Shown: positions 41,963-53,300 of the stretch, piece after piece | Layout of the letters: every line of letters begins with the position of its first letter | Position numbering within the stretch: position 1 is the first letter of the stretch | From: Gracilaria gracilis | Lineage: Eukaryota; Rhodophyta; Florideophyceae; Gracilariales; Gracilariaceae | Reading direction: 5' to 3' | Length of the DNA: 64,000 nucleotides | Assembly: GCA_030374805.1 (NCBI GenBank) | Contig: JARGSG010000208.1 | Coordinates: 283,192 to 347,191, forward strand | Notes under the pieces: model-generated | Seen by the model: only the letters and a program-made list of their open reading frames with translations | Told to the model about the DNA's origin: nothing | Databases searched by the model: none | Program-made: the position numbers and the translations under genes

Positions 41963-44900
41963 TCATGATGAGGGATGCAGCGGGCCATTTCTCGAGACTT
42001 CTTCTGTTGTGTATCTGAAGGGGTAGAGCGGTTCCGGATGATCAGGGTCTGGTTCAAAGTCTACCAGAAATTCTTCATGTCGGCCAAGTAGTCTCACATA
42101 ATCCATGACTTGTTCTTCGTGCGCTGCGGCGGCTGGTAGGTACCCATACTTTGCAACGACGTAATGGTATAAGAAGAATATTGTTTCATCTGCACTGAGC
42201 CTTGACATCTGTGGGTGCACTCTTTTGGCAAGACGTCTTAGCATCACATGAGCACGCGGGGTGAAGTACTGGCCATATAGATGGTGGATGCTTAGGCATA
42301 GGTGAAAGCAATTCCAAATGATACGATGCTTTTCCCATAATTCACAATCTAACGGAGAGAGCCATTCTTCGATTTTTCTGCCCCCAACCTCTAGTGCCAA
42401 GTAATTGACATCTTCATTGTAGACTTCATAGTCAATGATGATCGGCATGGCAATCAACGGGGGTAGACCACCCTGTATCGATATGAAATTTTTCGTTGAG
42501 TCTTCTCTCAAGGTTTTAGGTCGGTTACGATACAGCTTGAGTCTTCTCGCGTGAATTCCTCTTCTTGACATGCGTCGATTAGGTGAGATTAGATAGTTTT
42601 GCGGGTGTTTGGTTCTAACAATCCGACACGGACCATAAAACTTAGAAATGAGAGGTGGCCACTTCACTGTAGGGTTCAAGGCCGCCCCCCGCATGACGAG
42701 GACCTGGTCTCCAACTGCAAACCTATGGCTGCGTCGATTGTCATCTTTCCGATTAGGTTGACGCGCCACTCGTGCCGCTCTTCCGGTTACCGCCGTCTCC
42801 AGCTCAAGAATGCGATTTTCTGGGTTGGCTGACGATATAAAGGAGGAAGGGTCCATTGGGTGCATACGAGGAGGTATTCCATACATCAGTTGAAAAGGTG
42901 AGTATCCTTCGGGAAGTGGCCGTGTTCGGTATCCATAGAGAACGTCGGGCAAAGATTCATCCCATTCGGATCCTGAATCGTGTACGGTTTTTGCAAGTGC
43001 TCTCTTAATCGTTCCGACCATTCTCTCGGCACGACCGTTTGACATTGGAGCGTATGCTAAAACAGGCTTCATAATGATACCATGCCTCCGCATGTATTCT
43101 TGAACAGTCCCAGCCAAGAAAGAAGTGGCATTGTCGGATACAATAGTATGTGGGCATCCAAATCGAGAAACAATCTCCTGTTTCATGAAATCCAAAACAT
43201 CTCGAGCTGTAGAACTTTTGCTTGCTAAAGCCAAAGGCCATCCTGATAAATGCTCAACGCCAATAAGTAGAAAACGATTTCCACGACTCGTAGGGCGCAA
43301 TGGTCCGGCGAAATCTACTGAAAATGTGTCGAACAGATTGGTGAGTGGTGCTCTCTGTCCGGCTCGATAAGAGGCAAATCGTCCCATGAACTGACAACTC
43401 TTGCAGCTTCTCACGTAGTCGGTGACTTCCGAGTAGACATTTGGCCACCAGAATCGATCCGAAATGTACTTTCTAGTAGCTGCAGGATCCCAATGTCCAA
43501 TGTCATCATGAAATGTACGGAGGATAAAAAGCCTGTCCTTCATGAATGGAACTAACCTTAAACCGTAAGATGTCTGCCGATACAGGCGCATGTTCCATAC
43601 GATAAACTTTTTCGCACTTCGTTTGATAGCACCTCTGACCTTGGGTTTTGGTTCATCAATGTCCATTTGACTTAGATGTCGGCCAATATTAGCGAAATAT
43701 GGCTCTAATCCTTCGAACGCTGATGTCGTAGAGGTCATCACAACTGCAGCTTGAGCGGGAGCCAAATCTTTTTCTGTTGCTCCGTATCGAGAGAGATAAT
43801 CCGCAGCCTTATTCTTATCACCTGAGCGATATACGATTTCAAACTCATACTCAGCAAGAAAATCTAGCCATCTAGCCAATCTGCCATGTACATCTTTCTT
43901 TGTGAAAGCATACTTCAATGCTTGGTGATCCGTAATTAGTTGAAACGGTTGGGAACCGAGCAAGTACATTCTAAACTTCTTCAACGCAAAGATAACTGCC
44001 AGAGCTTCTTGTTCACACACAGAGTACTTCCTTTCAGCTGCAGTCATGGTTTTGCTTGCATATTGTATGGGATGGAACATGCCATCAGATTTCTTTTGGG
44101 CGAGCACCACTCCTAATGCGACAGAAGATGCATCCGTCTCCACGCGGAACGGGTTTTCGAAATCTGGAAATGCCAGAACAGGCGGGCTGGAGAGTTTTTT
44201 CTTCAAGGTGTTGAATTCATCCAACATATCAGACGTGAACTCCAGTCGTCCGGAGCCTGAGGTGGAAGCATGCAAAGGTGCTGCAGTTTCAGCAAAATGT
44301 GAAATGAAGCGTCGGTAATATCCGGCAAGTCCGAGGAAGCTTCTTAACTCAGTAGCAGTGGTGGGAACTTGCGCCGCTTGAATTGCTTCGATCTTCTTGA
44401 CGTCTACGGACACTCCGTCTTGATTCACTATGTGCCCAAGAAGATGAATCTGCGATTGAGCAGAATCACACTTCGTGATCTTAATCTTCAATCCATATGA
44501 GGAAATCGTTCCTAAGACCCGTTTGACGTGGTCCATGTGCTCATCAAGACTATTGGAGAATATCACAACGTCATCCACGTACACTCGAACAAATGGATAT
44601 CGGCTGAGGATTGAGTCCATCATTCTCTGAAAGGTTGATGGGGCATTCATTAGGCCAAACGGCATTACTTCAAATTGAAAGGTTCCTTGGCGACAGACGA
44701 AAGTGGTTATCTCCTTACACTGAGGGGCCATTCGTATCTGCCAATATCCCGAGAAGAGGTCAAGAGTCGTGAAGAAGGAAGCAGAGCCTAGGTCATCGAA
44801 TATCTGTTCGATGTTGGGTAAAGGCCAGCGATCAGCTTTCATCACCTGATTCAAAGCGCGGTAATACACGCAGAATCTTGGTTTCCCGTCCTTTTTGGTT

Positions 44901-47900
44901 GCGATGACGACGGGGAAAGACCAAGGAGAAATCGAAGGCTTGATGATACCGGCAGATAACATCTTATCCACTTCATTCTTGACGACTTCGTTATATCGTG
45001 GCGGCAATCTTCTGACCCTCGAGTGTATTGGAGAGGTTGTGTTCAGCGAGAACTCATGCATAATAGGTACGTCCACCGGTCGTAAATCATAAAGGGACCA
45101 TGCAATAACATCTGAATCGGTAAGCAAAGTCGCAATCTTGGTCTGCACATTTTCTGGTAGGTAGGAAAGCCTGTTAAGGATGATGGTCATACGATCAATT
45201 GAGGGTGGAATGTCTTGACCGTCCAAGGTACACTCAAGCCCTCCTTTCGCGATAGGATTCTGTTCTGAATTCTGAACATCTGTTACTGGACAAATTTCCT
45301 CTGTTGAAATTTGTCTTTCCTCAGGGATGAGTCTTGGATTCATCTCTTCGGGTTGGTTCTCAACCATGTTCGGACCTTCATCGCAGGGAAAAGGAGGTTG
45401 CTCTGTAAACTCATCCTGGGGTACCTCTTCTTCGAATGCAATGACATACAGACCGTCATCATCTTCCTCCAACGTTCCTACACGATTGAAAGGCATATTG
45501 TGTACTCCAAGATGTGGTGGGTGTGCAGGAAGAGGGACTGGATATCGGATCTGAACGCGAACATCGATAAAGTCATTAATCATCCCTTCATTATCCATGG
45601 GAAGCAACTTAACTTCATCCTTAATCGGTATTGTTAGCACAGGATCACGATAAAGCGGAGAATCAGGTATGTGTAGCTCCTCTGGCGAGGAGATGTTGAC
45701 TTCTTCTTCATTTACGGCTTCTTCGGTTTCCTGATTTCCAGCTGCACTTTGATCATTAGTCTCTTCTCCGTTTCCGTCCACCAAAGTTGCGTTGACGGTA
45801 TACTCTTGAACACTAGTATCGGTTTCTGGATCCTGAAAGGAGGATGAATTGGGCCCTTCCTCGTCCATGCTGTCAGGGCTTTCTGATGCTGCATAGGTGA
45901 CGATGTCCCCAGCCCTTGGCGGGGGCGGAAGTGTTTCCAAGGGGCGACTATTCCCATTGTCGGGGATTGGCCAACCTTCATCGAACCGAACAATCTGGGA
46001 TCCTTCTGGATCCAACTCTAGGATACCCATATTCCCATAAGGCAACTCAGACACATGTGGAGGAATTGGATCACCTGGAGCAAGTCGGGGGTAACGTCGA
46101 TAAACCCTGAAGATTAGGTTATCAGGCCGCTCATTCGGTTCCTCAGCCCGGAGAAGCACAACGTCATTTCGGATAGAGAGAATGAGCTCATGAACAGGCT
46201 CCGACTGGGCTGACTCATCTTCAGAACTACTTAGCGCGTGTTCTGCTACTTGTTCGTAGCTAGCGAGGTTTTCAACTGGTTCGGTTCGGCGAAGAAGAGG
46301 TTCTTGTTCATCAGTCCCGATGGCCAACTCCTGGATCTCATCTTGGAGGTCTTGCATTGGCCTTCTCGCAACGTTGCCCGATTCAGCGAGGCTTGAGGAT
46401 GATATTGGATTTTCTAGCTCAACACGTGCCGGAAGTCTTCGGTCTTCAACAGAGGTAAGAGCATACTCCAAACTGTCCACTTTCGTTCTTGGGAATTCTT
46501 CAGAATCTTCATAATCGCTTTCAGTATCGCTACCGGTTGAAAATAAATCAGAATCGGAAATAAAATCTTCACTGTCCGTGTCCGAGAGATTCTCAAAGCA
46601 CTCTACTTCAGGCCTGTGATGATCGAGAGGAAGCACTGTAGATTTCCCCTTGAAAGACATAGAGACTTCTTGAGCTCCAAGATCTAGACAAGCTTGAATC
46701 GCTTCCAAGGTGGGGCATCCAATGATAACATGAAACGGAGGATTTTCTACCACTAAGAAACTTAATGGTATACGTAAGGTGCCAAATTCCACCGGAACGT
46801 TCTTGATGCTTCCCCGAACTAGAGACTTTGTCCAATCTGCAACAACGATTCTTCTATTGGAAGGCTTCAGTTCCAATGAGACTTTGTGACTAAGCGAAGC
46901 TGACATAAGATTGGGAACTGCTCCCGAATCTAATAGCGCTTGGGACTTTGTACCATACAGCGACACATTAACGACCCGGAGGGCCGGTGGAAGCGTCGAA
47001 GTACTAGCAAAGCTCACTCGTCTCCCCGAGAGGCTACCAGAGAGGATACGGCGTAGATTCTTCTTGGCTTCATCCGCATCTCCTCTAGCAAGTTGTCCGA
47101 AGGTGATATCGGAAGGGGCTGTCGCTAGCTCTTCGTATACATTGTACTTGCCAATGTGTTCTTGGATCTTGATCTTCTTATGCTTGGGCTTCGTCTTTTT
47201 CGAGCTAGCGTCTCGAACTTTTGAAGAACTCCTACGTACATCCTTGGTGGTGGTGGACTGCGTATCGGGGAACATAATTGGAGAGATGCCGGAAAGGGGA
47301 CCAGTTCTGGATTGCTTTGGAAGTGGGGCACCTTCTGCATCTCTCTTGGTCGCGGCAACCAGATCTTCATCATCTGAAGATTCATTGATGATGACTGAGA
47401 CTTGATTCTGATTCGGCTTCTGCTGATTTGATTTCTTCTGCAGAGCCTTCTCAGCATTCGACTCCGATTTCACGCCTTCAAAGGACACCTTCTTCTCCTC
47501 ATTGATCGGTGGTCTTTTCCAGCAGGTGACAGATGAGTGTCCTATTTTGCCACAGTTACCACAACGGGTATTCCGATGTGGGTTTAGTTCACAACGGTTG
47601 ACATAATGGCCAGGTTGATTACAATAAGAGCAGAACTTCTCGGCTTCGGGACGACCAGTATTTTGTGTCTTCTTCACCAATAGATGCAATTGAGTCATCT
47701 GTTCGGCAAGCTTCTCCACTCTATCTTCAAGAGGGGCTGAGACACCTCGAGGGGCTTCCTTTGTCCTTTGCAGAATCTTCTTGGCCGGTGGTAAAACACT
47801 CAGGGCTCCATATGACCCCAAGGCTTTCTTTCCTCCAACAAAAGCCTTAACCAGGCTCTTCAACAACGCGACATAGTCATCTGCTCCACGGAAGATCACA

Positions 47901-48367
47901 AATTGCGCTAGGTCTGCATATTCCATGACGGCATTTCGGAGCAACCCGAACTTTGCTTTCGAGTTGAAACCGGACTGTTCGAAGAACGAGTCCATTTTCT
48001 TCAATGAACCCAGCAAGTCCCCATAATCCAGACGGGCTGACACTGCTCGACGAATTCTTTCCGCCTGTTCTTCCACAGTTCCGAAGCGCTCAATCAGAGC
48101 AGCCTTTACCTTAGCGAAATCCTTTGCTTCCGCTGACAGTGAACCATTAACAGCGTAGTTATCATAGAAGAAATCAAAGGCTTCTCCTTCAGGGAAACCC
48201 AACAACTTGACGGCCCGGTCGGCGTTATCAATACCGGCTGCTGCCACATTCTCAAAGTAGAAGAGGAACTTTCTTACATCGACAGAAGTTCCATTGAAAG
48301 ACATGACAGACTCACGAGGCACGAGGCCCTGCTGGGGGTACCATGTGGGCGTCATTTTTGTGGCCAC
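41963..48367 (-). CDS. gag-pol: E3 copy B Gag-Pol polyprotein, 2134 residues, intact
   Basis: A single frame from ATG 48367 (inside LTR-C) to TGA 41963-41965. Domains: capsid-like Gag (about 25-200), CCHC knuckles 246-259 and 269-282, aspartic protease D480-S-G, a long acidic spacer (590-1050), RT (about 1100-1310, YVDD 1263-1266), RNase H (D1412, E1454, D1480 in TDH, D1523), and integrase with H1620, H1625, C1655, C1658 and the catalytic triad D1685, D1745, E1781. A GPCRIV module and about 230 residues of unrecognised C-terminus follow; there is no chromodomain. The frame has no stops and its catalytic sites are present, so this copy may be active. FCVYYRALN replaces the usual FCVDYR. If translation starts at Met22 (MSFNGT) the protein is 2113 residues. 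Confidence 0.93.
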   Translation of the reverse strand: MATKMTPTWYPQQGLVPRESVMSFNGTSVDVRKFLFYFENVAAAGIDNADRAVKLLGFPEGEAFDFFYDNYAVNGSLSAEAKDFAKVKAALIERFGTVEEQAERIRRAVSARLDYGDLLGSLKKMDSFFEQSGFNSKAKFGLLRNAVMEYADLAQFVIFRGADDYVALLKSLVKAFVGGKKALGSYGALSVLPPAKKILQRTKEAPRGVSAPLEDRVEKLAEQMTQLHLLVKKTQNTGRPEAEKFCSYCNQPGHYVNRCELNPHRNTRCGNCGKIGHSSVTCWKRPPINEEKKVSFEGVKSESNAEKALQKKSNQQKPNQNQVSVIINESSDDEDLVAATKRDAEGAPLPKQSRTGPLSGISPIMFPDTQSTTTKDVRRSSSKVRDASSKKTKPKHKKIKIQEHIGKYNVYEELATAPSDITFGQLARGDADEAKKNLRRILSGSLSGRRVSFASTSTLPPALRVVNVSLYGTKSQALLDSGAVPNLMSASLSHKVSLELKPSNRRIVVADWTKSLVRGSIKNVPVEFGTLRIPLSFLVVENPPFHVIIGCPTLEAIQACLDLGAQEVSMSFKGKSTVLPLDHHRPEVECFENLSDTDSEDFISDSDLFSTGSDTESDYEDSEEFPRTKVDSLEYALTSVEDRRLPARVELENPISSSSLAESGNVARRPMQDLQDEIQELAIGTDEQEPLLRRTEPVENLASYEQVAEHALSSSEDESAQSEPVHELILSIRNDVVLLRAEEPNERPDNLIFRVYRRYPRLAPGDPIPPHVSELPYGNMGILELDPEGSQIVRFDEGWPIPDNGNSRPLETLPPPPRAGDIVTYAASESPDSMDEEGPNSSSFQDPETDTSVQEYTVNATLVDGNGEETNDQSAAGNQETEEAVNEEEVNISSPEELHIPDSPLYRDPVLTIPIKDEVKLLPMDNEGMINDFIDVRVQIRYPVPLPAHPPHLGVHNMPFNRVGTLEEDDDGLYVIAFEEEVPQDEFTEQPPFPCDEGPNMVENQPEEMNPRLIPEERQISTEEICPVTDVQNSEQNPIAKGGLECTLDGQDIPPSIDRMTIILNRLSYLPENVQTKIATLLTDSDVIAWSLYDLRPVDVPIMHEFSLNTTSPIHSRVRRLPPRYNEVVKNEVDKMLSAGIIKPSISPWSFPVVIATKKDGKPRFCVYYRALNQVMKADRWPLPNIEQIFDDLGSASFFTTLDLFSGYWQIRMAPQCKEITTFVCRQGTFQFEVMPFGLMNAPSTFQRMMDSILSRYPFVRVYVDDVVIFSNSLDEHMDHVKRVLGTISSYGLKIKITKCDSAQSQIHLLGHIVNQDGVSVDVKKIEAIQAAQVPTTATELRSFLGLAGYYRRFISHFAETAAPLHASTSGSGRLEFTSDMLDEFNTLKKKLSSPPVLAFPDFENPFRVETDASSVALGVVLAQKKSDGMFHPIQYASKTMTAAERKYSVCEQEALAVIFALKKFRMYLLGSQPFQLITDHQALKYAFTKKDVHGRLARWLDFLAEYEFEIVYRSGDKNKAADYLSRYGATEKDLAPAQAAVVMTSTTSAFEGLEPYFANIGRHLSQMDIDEPKPKVRGAIKRSAKKFIVWNMRLYRQTSYGLRLVPFMKDRLFILRTFHDDIGHWDPAATRKYISDRFWWPNVYSEVTDYVRSCKSCQFMGRFASYRAGQRAPLTNLFDTFSVDFAGPLRPTSRGNRFLLIGVEHLSGWPLALASKSSTARDVLDFMKQEIVSRFGCPHTIVSDNATSFLAGTVQEYMRRHGIIMKPVLAYAPMSNGRAERMVGTIKRALAKTVHDSGSEWDESLPDVLYGYRTRPLPEGYSPFQLMYGIPPRMHPMDPSSFISSANPENRILELETAVTGRAARVARQPNRKDDNRRSHRFAVGDQVLVMRGAALNPTVKWPPLISKFYGPCRIVRTKHPQNYLISPNRRMSRRGIHARRLKLYRNRPKTLREDSTKNFISIQGGLPPLIAMPIIIDYEVYNEDVNYLALEVGGRKIEEWLSPLDCELWEKHRIIWNCFHLCLSIHHLYGQYFTPRAHVMLRRLAKRVHPQMSRLSADETIFFLYHYVVAKYGYLPAAAAHEEQVMDYVRLLGRHEEFLVDFEPDPDHPEPLYPFRYTTEEVSRNGPLHPSS
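48326..48343 (-). other. E3 primer-binding site, copy B
   Basis: Same sequence and position relative to LTR-C as described for copy A. Confidence 0.75.
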
Positions 48368-50261
48368 GTTGGCTAAACGACGCGGGTGGTGACAACCCAG
48401 AACAAGACTAGAATGCCAGGGGGTACCAGCCTATGAAGGCGATGAGTAGCAGCGTAAGCCGCTGAATAGCCCAAACTATGAGTATTGAGATGGCACACGG
48501 TGGTGCCAGTGGTACTTATAACGAACAAAGCGAACTATTCACGCCCTGTCGGTGAATAGCTACGAACAGCTGAAGTCCCCAACAAAGTTCAGAAGGAGAC
48601 TCGAACGATACGGTAAAAGCTCTACGTCAAACTTCAGGCGCGAACTTAGTAGGCTTACAATTAATCTCGAGACCAATTATAGACAAACAAAGGGGGAGCC
48701 AGTTCGCAGATGTAAGTGACAAGTGGTGAACGTGGAAGGGAAAGGCCGGACCACTCCGCGGCCAAGGAGAATGAAAGAAAAGAAAGGGGGAAACAAATCA
48801 ATGGAACGAGGGAAACAAGCAATGATTGCGTTTCTGAAAGAAGGGGGGGGTTTGTTGAGCCTGTGTTGTTGTTGTTGGTGGTGGTGGTGGTGGTGGTGGT
48901 GGTGGTGGTGGTGGTCGAAGATGAGAATCTGAAGTTGGGCATGGCTTATATAGACGATGGAGACCTTCGAATCCAGCTGAATATCGACGGTACAATTTTG
49001 TGTAAACCATGAATAACAAAATGTAATGTAACCCAGATGCAGTTTTCATGCATGATTGTGTAACCAGTGTAGCCTTACTAGTTGCTCGCAGCCACATAAT
49101 AGTTTCTTCGGGTAACAGACAACTTGTCGCAAAGATAATGCTTTGTTGGCACAATTTCCAAGTCCGCGAGAGTTCATAATCACTTCAATCTGAAACCTGA
49201 TTCGGGAAGATCATCCGTTACGTACACACGATACAGCAAGTTTCAAGGGAATCTATCGAGCAGTTTTCGCTGCCGAAAATAGCATTAGTGGATGCGGGAA
49301 TTTGAAGGGGTTATATCCATGAACATCGCCATTTCACCTCTTCTCCGTGTATTTCCTTGTTGTCCGGGTTCATTCCACATCACACGACTGATTACACGAA
49401 CTTTGCACTGATAGTGCACGATTTGTACATGAAGTGTACACGTAAGAACATTCCCTCCGTCCTTGGATATATCCTTAGAGTAGAGTTAGTTGGTGGTTAG
49501 GTCATTCCCAGGAGGCGTCTAGGTGATATTCGTAGTGTGGGGAGGGTGCCGGGGCTTCTCTTTGCATTGAGTGCATGCTGCGTTGGAAGTACACGGATGT
49601 ACTTCGTGTTGGCGTTCACACGGTGACGCTTCGGTTGCACGTGTATTTCAGGGGTAGCGGGGAGAAGTGGTATGCGGTCGACGTCTTCGTTGCCAACACC
49701 ATGGCACGTTTCCATCCTGGTGCTCCGCGTCCCGTCGTCATTCCGTCTGACAGCCCTCATGGACTGCCATTGCCGTTACTGCCGCCGCCGCCCCCGTCGC
49801 CGCCTCCGTTACTGTCGCCGCCGCCCGCAAACTCCCCGCACTTCTCGCCGCCGCCGGTACCCCGAGCCGCCTCGTCGTCTGGTGGGGACTCCGTTCGCTT
49901 CGTGCGATATGTCCCTGCCGTGCACAGTCCGAGGCGTGGAAGTCCGCCGCCTCGAGATGCGGCCAGGCGGATTAGTCGCCGTCGTCGCATATGTGGTGGA
50001 AGTGCCGCTGGGCGCCCTTTCAGCTCCTACCTTCGCGGATGGCATGACGCCATCCGCGTAGTCGAAGAGGAGCTGCCTCGCGGGGCTGTGGCCATCCTGG
50101 CCTGACTGCTCCACGAGTTGCGGGAAGTGCACGAGCGATATGGGATATAGAATATAAAATATAATGCATATTTGCTACTGTATGCAATAATAAATATACT
50201 CTGCTTTCTGCTTATCGCTCTTCCTCCTCGCCCTTCTTCCTCATTTTCACACTTTCACACA
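48344..50261 (-). repeat. E3 LTR-C, shared by copies B and C
   Basis: 1918 bp, exactly 8346 bp from LTR-B. Where I compared the two directly I saw no difference. Confidence 0.92.
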
Positions 50262-50308
50262 CTCCCCCTCTCAGCGGTCGCAACGCCTGGGCGACCACGG
50301 TTAAGAAC

Positions 50309-53300
50309 TCATGATGAGGGATGCAGCGGGCCATTTCTCGAGACTTCTTCTGTTGTGTATCTGAAGGGGTAGAGCGGTTCCGGATGATCAGGGTCTGGTT
50401 CAAAGTCTACCAGAAATTCTTCATGTCGGCCAAGTAGTCTCACATAATCCATGACTTGTTCTTCGTGCGCTGCGGCGGCTGGTAGGTACCCATACTTTGC
50501 AACGACGTAATGGTATAAGAAGAATATTGTTTCATCTGCACTGAGCCTTGACATCTGTGGGTGCACTCTTTTGGCAAGACGTCTTAGCATCACATGAGCA
50601 CGCGGGGTGAAGTACTGGCCATATAGATGGTGGATGCTTAGGCATAGGTGAAAGCAATTCCAAATGATACGATGCTTTTCCCATAATTCACAATCTAACG
50701 GAGAGAGCCATTCTTCGATTTTTCTGCCCCCAACCTCTAGTGCCAAGTAATTGACATCTTCATTGTAGACTTCATAGTCAATGATGATCGGCATGGCAAT
50801 CAACGGGGGTAGACCACCCTGTATCGATATGAAATTTTTCGTTGAGTCTTCTCTCAAGGTTTTAGGTCGGTTACGATACAGCTTGAGTCTTCTCGCGTGA
50901 ATTCCTCTTCTTGACATGCGTCGATTAGGTGAGATTAGATAGTTTTGCGGGTGTTTGGTTCTAACAATCCGACACGGACCATAAAACTTAGAAATGAGAG
51001 GTGGCCACTTCACTGTAGGGTTCAAGGCCGCCCCCCGCATGACGAGGACCTGGTCTCCAACTGCAAACCTATGGCTGCGTCGATTGTCATCTTTCCGATT
51101 AGGTTGACGCGCCACTCGTGCCGCTCTTCCGGTTACCGCCGTCTCCAGCTCAAGAATGCGATTTTCTGGGTTGGCTGACGATATAAAGGAGGAAGGGTCC
51201 ATTGGGTGCATACGAGGAGGTATTCCATACATCAGTTGAAAAGGTGAGTATCCTTCGGGAAGTGGCCGTGTTCGGTATCCATAGAGAACGTCGGGCAAAG
51301 ATTCATCCCATTCGGATCCTGAATCGTGTACGGTTTTTGCAAGTGCTCTCTTAATCGTTCCGACCATTCTCTCGGCACGACCGTTTGACATTGGAGCGTA
51401 TGCTAAAACAGGCTTCATAATGATACCATGCCTCCGCATGTATTCTTGAACAGTCCCAGCCAAGAAAGAAGTGGCATTGTCGGATACAATAGTATGTGGG
51501 CATCCAAATCGAGAAACAATCTCCTGTTTCATGAAATCCAAAACATCTCGAGCTGTAGAACTTTTGCTTGCTAAAGCCAAAGGCCATCCTGATAAATGCT
51601 CAACGCCAATAAGTAGAAAACGATTTCCACGACTCGTAGGGCGCAATGGTCCGGCGAAATCTACTGAAAATGTGTCGAACAGATTGGTGAGTGGTGCTCT
51701 CTGTCCGGCTCGATAAGAGGCAAATCGTCCCATGAACTGACAACTCTTGCAGCTTCTCACGTAGTCGGTGACTTCCGAGTAGACATTTGGCCACCAGAAT
51801 CGATCCGAAATGTACTTTCTAGTAGCTGCAGGATCCCAATGTCCAATGTCATCATGAAATGTACGGAGGATAAAAAGCCTGTCCTTCATGAATGGAACTA
51901 ACCTTAAACCGTAAGATGTCTGCCGATACAGGCGCATGTTCCATACGATAAACTTTTTCGCACTTCGTTTGATAGCACCTCTGACCTTGGGTTTTGGTTC
52001 ATCAATGTCCATTTGACTTAGATGTCGGCCAATATTAGCGAAATATGGCTCTAATCCTTCGAACGCTGATGTCGTAGAGGTCATCACAACTGCAGCTTGA
52101 GCGGGAGCCAAATCTTTTTCTGTTGCTCCGTATCGAGAGAGATAATCCGCAGCCTTATTCTTATCACCTGAGCGATATACGATTTCAAACTCATACTCAG
52201 CAAGAAAATCTAGCCATCTAGCCAATCTGCCATGTACATCTTTCTTTGTGAAAGCATACTTCAATGCTTGGTGATCCGTAATTAGTTGAAACGGTTGGGA
52301 ACCGAGCAAGTACATTCTAAACTTCTTCAACGCAAAGATAACTGCCAGAGCTTCTTGTTCACACACAGAGTACTTCCTTTCAGCTGCAGTCATGGTTTTG
52401 CTTGCATATTGTATGGGATGGAACATGCCATCAGATTTCTTTTGGGCGAGCACCACTCCTAATGCGACAGAAGATGCATCCGTCTCCACGCGGAACGGGT
52501 TTTCGAAATCTGGAAATGCCAGAACAGGCGGGCTGGAGAGTTTTTTCTTCAAGGTGTTGAATTCATCCAACATATCAGACGTGAACTCCAGTCGTCCGGA
52601 GCCTGAGGTGGAAGCATGCAAAGGTGCTGCAGTTTCAGCAAAATGTGAAATGAAGCGTCGGTAATATCCGGCAAGTCCGAGGAAGCTTCTTAACTCAGTA
52701 GCAGTGGTGGGAACTTGCGCCGCTTGAATTGCTTCGATCTTCTTGACGTCTACGGACACTCCGTCTTGATTCACTATGTGCCCAAGAAGATGAATCTGCG
52801 ATTGAGCAGAATCACACTTCGTGATCTTAATCTTCAATCCATATGAGGAAATCGTTCCTAAGACCCGTTTGACGTGGTCCATGTGCTCATCAAGACTATT
52901 GGAGAATATCACAACGTCATCCACGTACACTCGAACAAATGGATATCGGCTGAGGATTGAGTCCATCATTCTCTGAAAGGTTGATGGGGCATTCATTAGG
53001 CCAAACGGCATTACTTCAAATTGAAAGGTTCCTTGGCGACAGACGAAAGTGGTTATCTCCTTACACTGAGGGGCCATTCGTATCTGCCAATATCCCGAGA
53101 AGAGGTCAAGAGTCGTGAAGAAGGAAGCAGAGCCTAGGTCATCGAATATCTGTTCGATGTTGGGTAAAGGCCAGCGATCAGCTTTCATCACCTGATTCAA
53201 AGCGCGGTAATACACGCAGAATCTTGGTTTCCCGTCCTTTTTGGTTGCGATGACGACGGGGAAAGACCAAGGAGAAATCGAAGGCTTGATGATACCGGCA

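Noticed and set aside
41963-42660. Envelope-like gene at the end of E3 (errantivirus or retrovirus)
   Set aside because: No signal peptide, no membrane segment and no separate frame; it is a continuation of the Pol frame.
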